Positions 1 to 8,321 of a stretch of 64,000 nt of DNA are shown here, piece by piece. The stretch is taken from contig NZ_CANDNZ010000001.1 in NCBI RefSeq assembly GCF_947387555.1, forward strand, positions 744,001 to 808,000. The letters are read 5' to 3'. Under the pieces are notes generated by a model, which saw only the letters and a program-made list of their open reading frames with translations, did not search any database and was not told the DNA's origin. Origin of the DNA: Thalassomonas sp. RHCl1. Lineage in GTDB: Bacteria > Pseudomonadota > Gammaproteobacteria > Enterobacterales > Alteromonadaceae. The translations under genes and the position numbers were made by a program. The stretch's first letter is position 1. The number at the start of each line of letters is the position of its first letter.

Positions 1-207
1 ATCAGCAGTGTTAGTAGGCAAGGAGGCTTAAACCATGTGGAATGTTTGCACTTGCCTTTGAACCGTTAAGTTAAGCCGTTTATTTAATTTTATTGCGCTT
101 TTTTTATTTTAGTTTCTCTCGTCATCTTATTTTGACCTGGCACTTTTCTCCTAATGTAAACCTTTCATTGAAATTATTTTTAAATTAATTAAATGGGTGA
201 AGTTTAA

Positions 208-924
208 GTGAAATTTTTTACCGCCGGGCTGTTCTTGTTAGCCCTTAGCCAAAGTTTTAATGCCGCTGCTGCCGCTAAGGTTAATTATCTTAATGTTGAC
301 GGCGATAGTGTCCATTTTTCCACAGCTGAAGCCAAAAGCGCTGTCAGTCCTTCATGCGTGGTTGCTGATACCGATGACCGTTTTGCGGTATCCCTTAGAA
401 CCGAAGCTGGCCGGGCCATGTATTCGCTGTTAATTACTGCTATGAGCAGCGATGTGCCCGTTACTGTCACCAGTGCTGCGGATTGCGGTGATGTTTTTGG
501 TTTGGAGCGAGCGCAAAGCGTGAGTATTGCTCCTCCACAGACGGGACAGTGTAATGCTTTTTTAACCAGGAAGTCCGAGCCGAAAACAGTTACTTTTAAT
601 GCGTTAAGCGAAAATAATGTTTGGTATACCGTGGTAGATGTCCAATCTGAACTATTAGCTTACGAAATAAATTTTGTTGCAGGTCAATTTTCTAAGGGAG
701 GTAAACAATTACGGGTGACGGTTGATGGCGAAGTTTTACCTGTAATGTCAAAAAATTATTCTACTAGTACTGTTTATATGCGCTATGCCAGTGAAGTCAA
801 TGGTATCCCTGCTATTCATGCAAAAAAATCGTTAAAGGTTGAAATCCTGCGTTCGGATGTTTCCGATGGTAACAGGGTCACGACCACGGTTGGTTATGCC
901 TTGGTGGACTCTGGGTGTAGTTAA
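208..924 (+). CDS. Secreted paralogue 1 (shared N-terminal domain, unique C-terminus)
   Basis: Function not recognised. The 238-residue product begins with a Sec-type signal peptide (hydrophobic residues 4-20, AAAA region near 20-23). A domain of about 85 residues follows, with the motifs YLNVDGD, FSTAEAKS, a Cys before VVAD, AGRAMYSLLITA and DCGDVFGLERAQSV. The same domain recurs in the next two genes. From about residue 108 the sequence is unique and has another Cys at each end, so a disulphide-bonded extracellular fold is plausible. The start is GTG at 208; the ATG at 193 runs into a stop after four codons. It is first in a tandem array of three paralogues on the same strand. Being secreted is well supported; the role is unknown. 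Confidence 0.8.
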   Translation: MKFFTAGLFLLALSQSFNAAAAAKVNYLNVDGDSVHFSTAEAKSAVSPSCVVADTDDRFAVSLRTEAGRAMYSLLITAMSSDVPVTVTSAADCGDVFGLERAQSVSIAPPQTGQCNAFLTRKSEPKTVTFNALSENNVWYTVVDVQSELLAYEINFVAGQFSKGGKQLRVTVDGEVLPVMSKNYSTSTVYMRYASEVNGIPAIHAKKSLKVEILRSDVSDGNRVTTTVGYALVDSGCS

Positions 925-1023
925 TTGATTTTATAAAACCAATAAAAGTTAAATAAGGTGCTCTTGTGTCATTACTTGTTAAGAGAACCCCGTTAAAATC
1001 TATCAATTGAAGTAAATAATTTT

Positions 1024-1797
1024 ATGAAGATACAAAGCATAATTATCTCATTTCTAGCGTTAATCAGTCAGTTATTTTCTGCTAATGCCATGGCTGCCGC
1101 TAAGGTCAGCTATCTTAATGTTGACGGCGATAATGTCCATTTTTCCACAGCTGAGGCAAAAAGCGCTGCCAGCCCTGCCTGTGTTGTGGCTGAGACCAAT
1201 GAGCGTTTTGCGGTATCGCTTAGGACCGAAGCGGGACGGGCCATGTATTCGCTGCTTATTACCGCCATGTCCAGCGATCAACCCGTAACCGTTGTCAGCG
1301 GCTCAGACTGCGGTGATGTGTTCGGGCTGGAGCGGGCGCAAAGTGTTAGTATTTCGCCGGATGTTACCAACGAAGCAGGTGGTGCTAAATCTCTGTACTT
1401 ATATAAAGGGGATGGTGTGACTAAATTAGGGCGCATTATCAATATGGGAACAACTGAAAATAAGTTTTATTATCAACCGGTCGACAGTGAGGTTGAAGTA
1501 AGGCAATACACTAATTCACAACTGATTTCCAATATCGGTAGTATTTATTATCAAACCAATGACTGTACCGGTACTGCCTATATCGCCGACAACAAATATA
1601 TAGGTTCACATGGTACCTATAATGATGGCAAGTTATTGACGAGAATCGGTGGCAGATTATCAGTTATTACTTCATCATATTTAACGAATAGCGGTCAATG
1701 CGGGACTATTACCCCAAAATATATGAATTTATATGGAGTTAGTCCATATATAGATTCATTATGTGGTGACGCTGCCTGTATTATCAGGGAAGAGTAA
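1024..1797 (+). CDS. Secreted paralogue 2 (shared N-terminal domain, unique C-terminus)
   Basis: Function not recognised. The 257-residue product has a signal peptide (hydrophobic residues 5-22, AMAAA cleavage region). The conserved domain found in the preceding gene follows (YLNVDGD, FSTAEAKS, AGRAMYSLLITAM, DCGDVFGLERAQSV). The nucleotide sequence of this domain is nearly the same as in paralogue 1 over about 240 bases. After residue 110 the C-terminal half (Tyr-, Asn- and Gly-rich, with paired Cys residues) has no similarity to paralogue 1. This pattern points to recent duplication or gene conversion of the first half joined to a different second half. The ribosome-binding site is weak (GAAG about 10 bases upstream). 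The next gene starts 3 bases after its stop, so they are probably co-transcribed. Confidence 0.8.
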   Translation: MKIQSIIISFLALISQLFSANAMAAAKVSYLNVDGDNVHFSTAEAKSAASPACVVAETNERFAVSLRTEAGRAMYSLLITAMSSDQPVTVVSGSDCGDVFGLERAQSVSISPDVTNEAGGAKSLYLYKGDGVTKLGRIINMGTTENKFYYQPVDSEVEVRQYTNSQLISNIGSIYYQTNDCTGTAYIADNKYIGSHGTYNDGKLLTRIGGRLSVITSSYLTNSGQCGTITPKYMNLYGVSPYIDSLCGDAACIIREE

Positions 1798-1800
1798 CTT

Positions 1801-2136
1801 ATGAATAAATATCTGTTATTTGTTTCAAGCTTTCTTGTAACGCTTATTTCTATCAGTCCTGCACGGGCAGCTGCTCAGGTCAGTTATCTCAATGTTGATG
1901 GCACAACTTTAGTCTTCTCCACCGATGAAATTAAAACCTTTGTCAGTCCAGGCTGCGTTTTAAGTGATTATGCCGAAAATTGGGCTCTGGATTTAACCAC
2001 CCAGGCAGGGATCAGCAGCTACAACATTTTGTTAACTGCTGTGGCCAATAACTTGAAGGTTGCTGTGGAAACAGCCGGTGATTGCGGTGCCAGCGATGGG
2101 ATAGAAAGGCCAAAGTCTGTGGCACTGTCATCGTAA
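1801..2136 (+). CDS. Secreted paralogue 3 (shared domain only)
   Basis: Function not recognised. At 111 residues this is the minimal member of the tandem family: a signal peptide (hydrophobic residues 4-22, ARAAA) followed only by the shared domain (YLNVDGT, FSTDEIK, CVLSD, ISSYNILLTAVA, DCGASDGIERPKSV). It ends where the two longer paralogues begin their unique C-terminal parts, which defines the domain boundary. It is more diverged in sequence than the first two are from each other. A GAAGAG ribosome-binding site lies 6-11 bases upstream, overlapping the end of paralogue 2. Small secreted proteins with a conserved Cys pair like this are seen in marine gammaproteobacteria, but I know of no assigned activity. 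Confidence 0.78.
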   Translation: MNKYLLFVSSFLVTLISISPARAAAQVSYLNVDGTTLVFSTDEIKTFVSPGCVLSDYAENWALDLTTQAGISSYNILLTAVANNLKVAVETAGDCGASDGIERPKSVALSS

Positions 2137-2297
2137 TTAGTGAAACTGTTTCCGCGAGGGCTTTGCTATCTCAGCCTAAAGCGTTTTAGTTGTATTTAAG
2201 TAAAAAATAATAATGCAGTTTTGTTGCTATCCCGGTTAACTCGCTGATCTTGATTTGCTCGTTAGTTGTTACCGACAAAACTGATATTGAGGAAAAG

Positions 2298-5033
2298 ATG
2301 TTCCGATTGATACACAAGCTAAAATTACCTTTAGCTTTGTTGTTTACTTTATTAACGTCATTGCCCGTCGCCTCCGCTGGTTGGGTGCCAAATGTTATTC
2401 ATTTTATTAACCATTCTCCGGCGATAGAGCCGCGTGAGCCCGTGATTCAAGTGCCGGAGTCTGTGGTTGACTCCAGTTTTACTATTAACTGGGCCATGTA
2501 TGACGGCCAGCAATATGACTTCCTGCTGGAATACCAGTTAGCGGGTGAAAGCGACTGGCATATTTTATACCAGGGCACGGACACCAGTTTTAATACCTCA
2601 TCGGTTGCACTTGCTGGCGGCGATTATCAGATCCGCTTAAGTTGCAGTGAAGCTAGTTGTCCTGTTAGTGGTTATATATCGGATAATATTACCCTGATTG
2701 CTAAGCCTGCGATGCCCGTGGTAACCTTATCGACAGCGGTTGTAACAATTAATACCAGTTTTTCCCTTAACTTTAACCAAGTGCCCCAGGCAGAATATTA
2801 CCAGTTGTTTGAAAATGAACTGTTAATTGACACTATTACCGGTGATTCGCTTCCTGCGGATGGTTCATCTGTGACCTTGGATAAACAGCTACTAGTTGCA
2901 GGTGATTATCAATATAGCCTAAAAGGGTGTAACCAAGCCGGTTGCGGTGATTTATCCATCAGCGCAGCTATTTTGGCTTATGTACCGGCAACGACACCTG
3001 AGGCACCTTTAACAACAGAAAAAGCCTATCCAATTAATAGCCCTCTTGAAATATCCTGGCCGCAAGTGGCTGAGGGCTTAACACTGCAGTATTTTTATTC
3101 TGATGGTTTAAGCCCGGATGCGACCATGGTAGATATCCACCAAGTGGGTAAGGAAATAACGGCAGAAACCGTATTGAGCTTTGCACAAACCGGTTATGCC
3201 TGGCTGTTTGTTAAAGTCTGTGATGTGTTAAATCAGTGCAGTGATTACAGTGAGGCTACCCGGGTGCAGATTTTTACCACTCCTGTATCAGCACCGGAAA
3301 ACTTCTCGGTTTCCCTTTATGGCCAGCCGGTGAATAATGAGTCCAAAGTACTCAGTGTGCCCCTTGCCGGCAGCAGTTCGCCGCTGGAGGAGAAGTTTGT
3401 TTTGCACTGGCAACCGTCTGCCGAAGTGGCACCGTCAACCATAGGTTACTATAAGCTTGAGCTTGACGGGGTCTCGGCAGCTACTATCTTTGGTACCTCC
3501 GGTTATTTAAAAACGATTTATCCCGATGGCTGGTTCCACCGGGAAATGTATCTGGATAGCCAGGGCAGTTATACCTATACCGTTCAGGCATGTAACCGCA
3601 ACGATACTGCCGAGGATTGTGGTCCTAAAGCCAGCGTAAAAATTTATGCTGATTTGCCTGTCCCGTTAACGCCACCCCCTGAGCAGGCGCTGACGAATGT
3701 CTCGGTCTCTTTGTATCAGGCGCCGGTAGATGCTGCTGCCGATACCATTTCGGTGGAAATTGGTGAACAGTTTGTTTTACATTGGGGGCAATCTGATGAA
3801 GTAGAACCTTCCCCGACAGGTTCATACCGTATCAGTAGAAACGGCGAGTCTTTTGGCACTATTTGGGGGGTATCGGGCTATTTAAGAAATTTCTATCCGG
3901 ATGAGTTATTCCACCGGGAGTTGAGCCTTGATACTCCGGGTATCTATGAATTTACCATCGCCGGCTGTAATAACACCGGATACGGTATCGACTGTGGACC
4001 TCAAAGCAAAAAGATAACCGTAGCGGTTAACAATACTGTGGTACCGACACAGGCGGTGGAAAGCTTTTCTGCTTCTTTATATGGTGAGGTAGTTAATATT
4101 GATAGCCAGTCTATCCTGGTAGCAAAAGATGCTAAATATGTCTTGCACTTTCAGCCATCTGAGCAGGTCTCTCCGCCGAATGTGGGTTCATATCAACTAA
4201 ACCAAAATGATAGCAGTGGTGTATTATTTTCCGTGGCTCCATATTTGCAGCTTCTCTATCCGGACGGCTGGTTTCACTATGATTCCAGTAAAAGTGTTGT
4301 TGGTAACTATCGTTATAGTATCCAGGGCTGTAATCTTATCGGTACCGAGCGGGAGTGCGGCCCGGTTAGTCGTGAGGTTATTGTGGGAGTCTATGATGAC
4401 TTGAGTGTTTTTAGCGATACCGCTGGCAACCTGTACTTGTTTTCTCCGCAAAGTCAGGGGCAGAAGCTGTTAAAGTTAAGTTTGCTTGATGGTGTTTGGT
4501 CGCTAACTGAGTTGGCGGCGACTCAGTGGGACTCATTAGTATCCGGTTTTAGCTTAAGTGATTACCGTCTTGAAATCGGCTTGTTTTCAGGCGATGCCGT
4601 AGAAGATATTAAACTTGATCACAGCGACAGTACTAAGATTTTATTCCTGGTGAAAAACGGTGACGGTTATGAGCTCAAGTTGAATTTGGCCCCAGAGGCT
4701 CCGGCGATCTTTGAAGCGGATAGAAGTGAAATTCGGGTAGGTGAAACCGTTAAACTGAGTTGGCAAATGCCTGCCGACGATCAGCAAGCCGTCAGTTATA
4801 ATTTATTCGTAGAAAAGCCGGACGGTTCAGCCCGGTATCTTTTTGCCGAGAATATCAGTGAGCAGAGTCATGACTACCTGACTACTATGGCAGGGGAGCA
4901 TAGTTTCTTTGTCCAGGCTTGTGATCAGGATAATGTCTGCGGTGAAACTAACTCGTTTAAGGTGACGGTTATCCAAGGGGTAGTGATTAAGACCGAATTA
5001 CTGGGTTTTCCGGTTGTAAACCAGACGAACTAA
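2298..5033 (+). CDS. Exported modular protein with Fn3/Ig-like repeats
   Basis: Large extracellular or surface protein of about 911 residues; exact role unknown. I chose the ATG at 2298 over the upstream in-frame start at 2250. It has a GAGGAAAAG ribosome-binding site and gives a clean signal peptide (MFRLIHKLKL, hydrophobic core, VASA cleavage). The chain is a series of beta-sandwich-like modules of about 90-120 residues. Three central modules (roughly residues 335-700) are clear copies of one another, each with an S(V/A)SLYG/Q opening, FVLHW/FVLHF, Y(P)D-W/L-FH and a C-N-x(6-9)-CGP ending. The modules before and after resemble fibronectin type III (the last has VKLSWQMPADD and FFVQACDQDNVCG). 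The paired cysteines suggest disulphides outside the cell. No catalytic motif was seen. It ends against the convergent receptor pseudogene, with a hairpin just beyond. Confidence 0.85.
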   Translation: MFRLIHKLKLPLALLFTLLTSLPVASAGWVPNVIHFINHSPAIEPREPVIQVPESVVDSSFTINWAMYDGQQYDFLLEYQLAGESDWHILYQGTDTSFNTSSVALAGGDYQIRLSCSEASCPVSGYISDNITLIAKPAMPVVTLSTAVVTINTSFSLNFNQVPQAEYYQLFENELLIDTITGDSLPADGSSVTLDKQLLVAGDYQYSLKGCNQAGCGDLSISAAILAYVPATTPEAPLTTEKAYPINSPLEISWPQVAEGLTLQYFYSDGLSPDATMVDIHQVGKEITAETVLSFAQTGYAWLFVKVCDVLNQCSDYSEATRVQIFTTPVSAPENFSVSLYGQPVNNESKVLSVPLAGSSSPLEEKFVLHWQPSAEVAPSTIGYYKLELDGVSAATIFGTSGYLKTIYPDGWFHREMYLDSQGSYTYTVQACNRNDTAEDCGPKASVKIYADLPVPLTPPPEQALTNVSVSLYQAPVDAAADTISVEIGEQFVLHWGQSDEVEPSPTGSYRISRNGESFGTIWGVSGYLRNFYPDELFHRELSLDTPGIYEFTIAGCNNTGYGIDCGPQSKKITVAVNNTVVPTQAVESFSASLYGEVVNIDSQSILVAKDAKYVLHFQPSEQVSPPNVGSYQLNQNDSSGVLFSVAPYLQLLYPDGWFHYDSSKSVVGNYRYSIQGCNLIGTERECGPVSREVIVGVYDDLSVFSDTAGNLYLFSPQSQGQKLLKLSLLDGVWSLTELAATQWDSLVSGFSLSDYRLEIGLFSGDAVEDIKLDHSDSTKILFLVKNGDGYELKLNLAPEAPAIFEADRSEIRVGETVKLSWQMPADDQQAVSYNLFVEKPDGSARYLFAENISEQSHDYLTTMAGEHSFFVQACDQDNVCGETNSFKVTVIQGVVIKTELLGFPVVNQTN

Positions 5034-7299
5034 TCCTGGCTTTTGTTATTGATAACCATTCCCGGAGGTTCATTACCTCCGGGAATTATTTGCAGGGGCC
5101 ATTTAAGAGAAAGAAACCAGGCCCTGCCGGATCCCCAGGGAATGGAGGATACCCGAAAAGGCACGCCGTTTTGGCCGCCGGTACTATGGTCCGGGTGGTA
5201 AATGTCTTCATCAAAGATATTGGTTACTGAAAGGGTCATTAAAGCACTGTCAACCCGGTGCTGGTAGCTGATATTGGTGATGGCTTGTGCAGACAGGGTG
5301 AAGTTTTCAGGGGCGGTGCCGCTGCCGACGTTATTTCTTCAATAAGCTGCGGCAGTTATCTCCCCCCCGCTCGCTCCAGTAACGCAGTGATAACCCCACG
5401 CTGCCTTGCTCGTTCAATTGCCAGTTCAGCCCCAGGTTCAAGGTATATCTGGGCACGCCGTTGGCCAGTAAGTCGTTTTTATCCGTGGTGTTGCCTTCGC
5501 GGTTATAGGCCATGTTGGCGAGCAGGGTCAGAGGATCCCACACTTGTTGATAGTCAATTTCCAGTCCGGTCCGGGAAAAGCTGTCGGTATTGGATGATTG
5601 AATATCCGGGCCGTCCTTTAATCCTGGTACCAGATTTTTAAAAAACCGGGCAATAAAATTATTGGTATGGATATGATAGGCATTGACCGTGATGATTTGC
5701 CTGGGATTTGCCCGGGTATAGGCGATATCCAGGGTTTCCAAGGTTTCTGCCTTGAGGTTTATATTGCCAAAAATAAAATTGTTGATGTTAAGGTTAACCT
5801 GCGACAATGTCGGGGAGTTGTAGCCTTCGGAATACAAAACTTTGACTGAATTTTGCTGGCCCAGGTTATAGATGGCGGACAGTCTCGGGGAAATGGCGCT
5901 GCCGGTGAGTTCATTATCGACAAAGCGCCCACCGAGCACCAGGCGGTAATTGCCAAAGGTCCAGTCGAGCTGGGCAAAGGCGGACTTTTCCGTTATTTTC
6001 GTGGCCTGAACCTGTAGTGCGTCAAAGTTGCCTTTGATATCGGTTCGCTGGTATTCTCCGACACTGCGGCTTTCATATTCGGCCCCGGCAAATAATAACA
6101 TATCGCCGGTGAGCTGATAGGAAACATTACCGCTCCAGGTACTGCGGTAATTGTTTTGATAGGGGTCCTGATAGCTCTGCTTGCCGGTGGCCATTTCCTG
6201 GAGGATAAAAGGGCTGCCCTGCTCGCTGATGCGCAGGTTTTGATCAATAAAGACCTGGCGTTGCTGTATGTCCAGAAAATTAGTGATGGTAAAGTCCAGA
6301 AACATGATATTATGGCGCCAGTAGGCTTCATTGCTGAAATTGTCGTTGGTCGGCTCTGTCAGTTTTAATTCCAGTAAATAACCTTCTTTATCGTATTGGT
6401 TTTTTTCCCAGACGGTTACCAGCCCCCCAGTCCCTGCTCCAGGCTCTGAAAAAAGTGCAGCGCGGCGCTAAAGCGATTATACCTGGCGGCAGTGATAACA
6501 TTGACATATTCTTCCTTGTGATGCTGAGAGCCTGCTAAAGGCCAGTAACTGACGGTTTCAACTCCGGTTTATTTATCACGTGTGCTGATAAAGCCGTCGG
6601 CATTGTTTCTTTCCCCCAGTAATAAATTGTCCTGCCAGTGCATGGGGTAACCACTGTTCATTTCTTGCAAAGAGCCGTCGAGGCTGATATAGCCGTTATC
6701 GAAGGTTTTAATCCTAAAGCCCCCAGGCCTGCGGTGGCAAAACTCCCGGCAAAAGCGGTGATCCCACTTTCATCAGTTTTTTTTAAGGATGACATTGATA
6801 ACCCCGGCGGAGGCGTTGGTACCGTATATCACGGCCCCCGGATCACTTCCACCGTTTCTATCATAGATAAAGGCATGCCCAACAAGGGAATGTCCGCATG
6901 TGATGACATCCAATAAGGGGCGCCGTTGAGTAAAAACAAGACTTTTTGGTTAAAGGTTTCCGACAAGTCCCGGATCATTGCCTGGTTTTGGCCGGGGTGG
7001 CTTTTGTTGATCAATACCTCGGGTAACATAGATAAAACGTCTTTTAAGGTATGTATGCCCATGCTGTGCATCAAAGGCATATTAATCGATGAGATGATAC
7101 CGGGGGAGTTGCTGATGTTTCCTGATTTTTTTGAAATGGTGGTGACTTCGAGATTCAGCAGGGCTTCAAGTGAAATATCCTGCCACTCCTCATCAGCGGT
7201 AACGGCCTGATAAGAGAATATACTCAAAGCTAATATTTTGGAAAATAAATAAAGAATAAAACACTTTCTTTCATCAATTATTTTCGCTGCTGCTATCAT
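5030..7299 (-). pseudogene. TonB-dependent receptor, broken by several frameshifts and a stop
   Basis: Remnant of an outer-membrane TonB-dependent receptor of about 740 residues, of the kind that imports siderophores or other large ligands. The N-terminal piece (7299-6829) has a signal-like segment and the plug domain (VLSMLPEVLINKS, IETVEVIRGP). The plug motif VIYGTNASAGVINVIL continues in another frame. The beta-barrel is mainly in 6430-5331 and ends in another frame with LSVTNIFDEDIYHPDHS and FLSLKWPLQ. Frame breaks lie near 6831-6840, in the T8 run 6777-6784, near 6708-6722, in the C6 run 6424-6429 and near 5331-5337. An in-frame TAA is at 6569-6571. The natural stop also seems shifted by one base, just before the 5061-5083 hairpin. 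Family identity is clear; the substrate cannot be told. Confidence 0.9.
5061..5083. terminator. Hairpin between convergent genes
   Basis: A perfect 9-bp inverted repeat CCCGGAGGT / ACCTCCGGG with the 5-base loop TCATT lies just after the 2298-5033 gene and at the original end of the convergent receptor pseudogene. AT-rich sequence flanks both sides, so it may terminate transcription from either direction. Confidence 0.7.
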
Positions 7300-7443
7300 G
7301 TCAGCTCATGATGTGGTCTGTATTGTTTAAGGGTAGTTCAGTTAAAAAGATACTCAAGCAGCGGGGAAGTAAGTATTCTGTGAGCCCTTGACTTTGCACA
7401 AAGGGCGAAGCCTTGGCCCCGCCAGGTGACTGTTGCTAAAGGT

Positions 7444-7995
7444 TTATTGATAGAGATCCGGGTGAAGAAACGGCGCCATGGCCAGGATCAATGCCTGGTG
7501 GTATACGCTTTGCCGGGTTTGCTGGTGATTGGTGAGCAAGCCGATGGCGCCGCCCTGTTGCTTGATGTTCTGGGTATTAAACAGGTTATCCATCACATCC
7601 CCTAACTCTTCCCCTTGCTCCAGGGCCTGGTAAACACTTTTGGGCAGGGGTAATATCGAGGTCCTGCCAACGCTTTGTCTTTCGCCGTTATCGATAACAA
7701 CATAAGCAAAAGTGGACGGGCCGTATTCAAAGTTATCTACACCGCCTTCGATAGCGATATAGAAATCCGCCGCCTCGTGGGATTCTGTTTGTTGCTGGCA
7801 GTAGAGCACCCGGTTAATGGCCCCTTCCCGGGTTTCATCAGCGCTCATGGGTTGATCCGCCACCAGGGAGGGGGCATCTTGTCCGTGGCACTGGACCTGG
7901 TGCTCGGGAAATAAGCTGCTTAATGCCGTTTGCACCGCATTAATTTTTACCGGGTTAAGCGAGCCGACCACGACATTAAGAATTTCTTGCTTCAT
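7444..7995 (-). CDS. yjjX: Inosine/xanthosine triphosphatase (YjjX family)
   Basis: Cytoplasmic house-cleaning nucleotide phosphatase that hydrolyses non-canonical purine triphosphates (ITP/XTP) and so protects nucleic acids from deaminated bases. The 183 residues match the usual family length (about 170-180). Family motifs visible are VVGSLNPVKINAVQ at residues 9-22, the SADETREGAINR segment, DFYIAIEGGVDN, and RTSILPLP followed by GELGDVMD-like EELGDVMDNLF. The ATG at 7995 has an AGGAG ribosome-binding site 10 bases upstream. It is a single gene between the receptor pseudogene and the divergently read efflux operon. Nothing unusual was seen. Confidence 0.92.
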   Translation of the reverse strand: MKQEILNVVVGSLNPVKINAVQTALSSLFPEHQVQCHGQDAPSLVADQPMSADETREGAINRVLYCQQQTESHEAADFYIAIEGGVDNFEYGPSTFAYVVIDNGERQSVGRTSILPLPKSVYQALEQGEELGDVMDNLFNTQNIKQQGGAIGLLTNHQQTRQSVYHQALILAMAPFLHPDLYQ

Positions 7996-8100
7996 TGCTT
8001 AAAGCTCCTGTTTCTTTTTTATATTTGTTATTTTAATCATAAAAGGCACTAAGGCGGTCAGTTTATCGTAAATTTATTTGTGAATGCGCAATCATCAGCG

Positions 8101-8136
8101 GTTCGCTTTTTTGTTCGCTTTATTGTTCGGTAATGG
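8101..8136. repeat. Three 12-bp tandem repeats in the intergenic promoter region
   Basis: Three head-to-tail 12-mers: GTTCGCTTTTTT, GTTCGCTTTATT and the partly matching GTTCGGTAATGG. They lie about 90-125 bases upstream of the sigma-54 promoter, where enhancer sites for NtrC-type activators are normally placed. They could be activator sites or simple slippage repeats. Confidence 0.6.
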
Positions 8137-8157
8137 GTATGGCGGTACCAAAGGCGA

Positions 8158-8175
8158 ACAGCCAGACTTGGCTGT
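8158..8175. promoter_or_regulatory. Inverted repeat, candidate NtrC-type activator site
   Basis: Perfect 7-bp dyad ACAGCCA-GACT-TGGCTGT centred about 60 bases upstream of the -24 element at 8224. The size, symmetry and position fit an upstream activating sequence for a Fis-HTH sigma-54 activator such as the one encoded at 12911-14287. The link to that regulator is inferred. Confidence 0.55.
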
Positions 8176-8223
8176 AGTGAAAGGGTTTCTTGTAAGTTAT
8201 TGTTTTTAAGGTGATGTTCTTGT

Positions 8224-8240
8224 TGGCACGATACTTCCAA
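8224..8240 (+). promoter_or_regulatory. Sigma-54 (RpoN) promoter of the efflux operon
   Basis: TTGGCACGATACTTCCA matches the -24/-12 consensus (YTGGCACG-N4-TTGCW) at all fixed positions except C for G in the -12 element. Predicted initiation is near 8252, about 70 bases before the first gene. The operon itself encodes a sigma-54-dependent regulator, which supports the assignment. Confidence 0.72.
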
Positions 8241-8321
8241 TATCGAGATTCTCAGCAGCGATTTACCCATGACTTTATCGGGAAAATCACTCGGGACAGA
8301 TAAAGAGATATGGAGTTTGCC

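Noticed and set aside
5331-7299. Separate genes in the receptor region
   Set aside because: The pieces are consecutive parts of one TonB-dependent receptor in shifted frames.
8058-8270. Small minus-strand gene in the efflux promoter region
   Set aside because: It overlaps the sigma-54 promoter and repeats, has no ribosome-binding site and no recognisable protein features.
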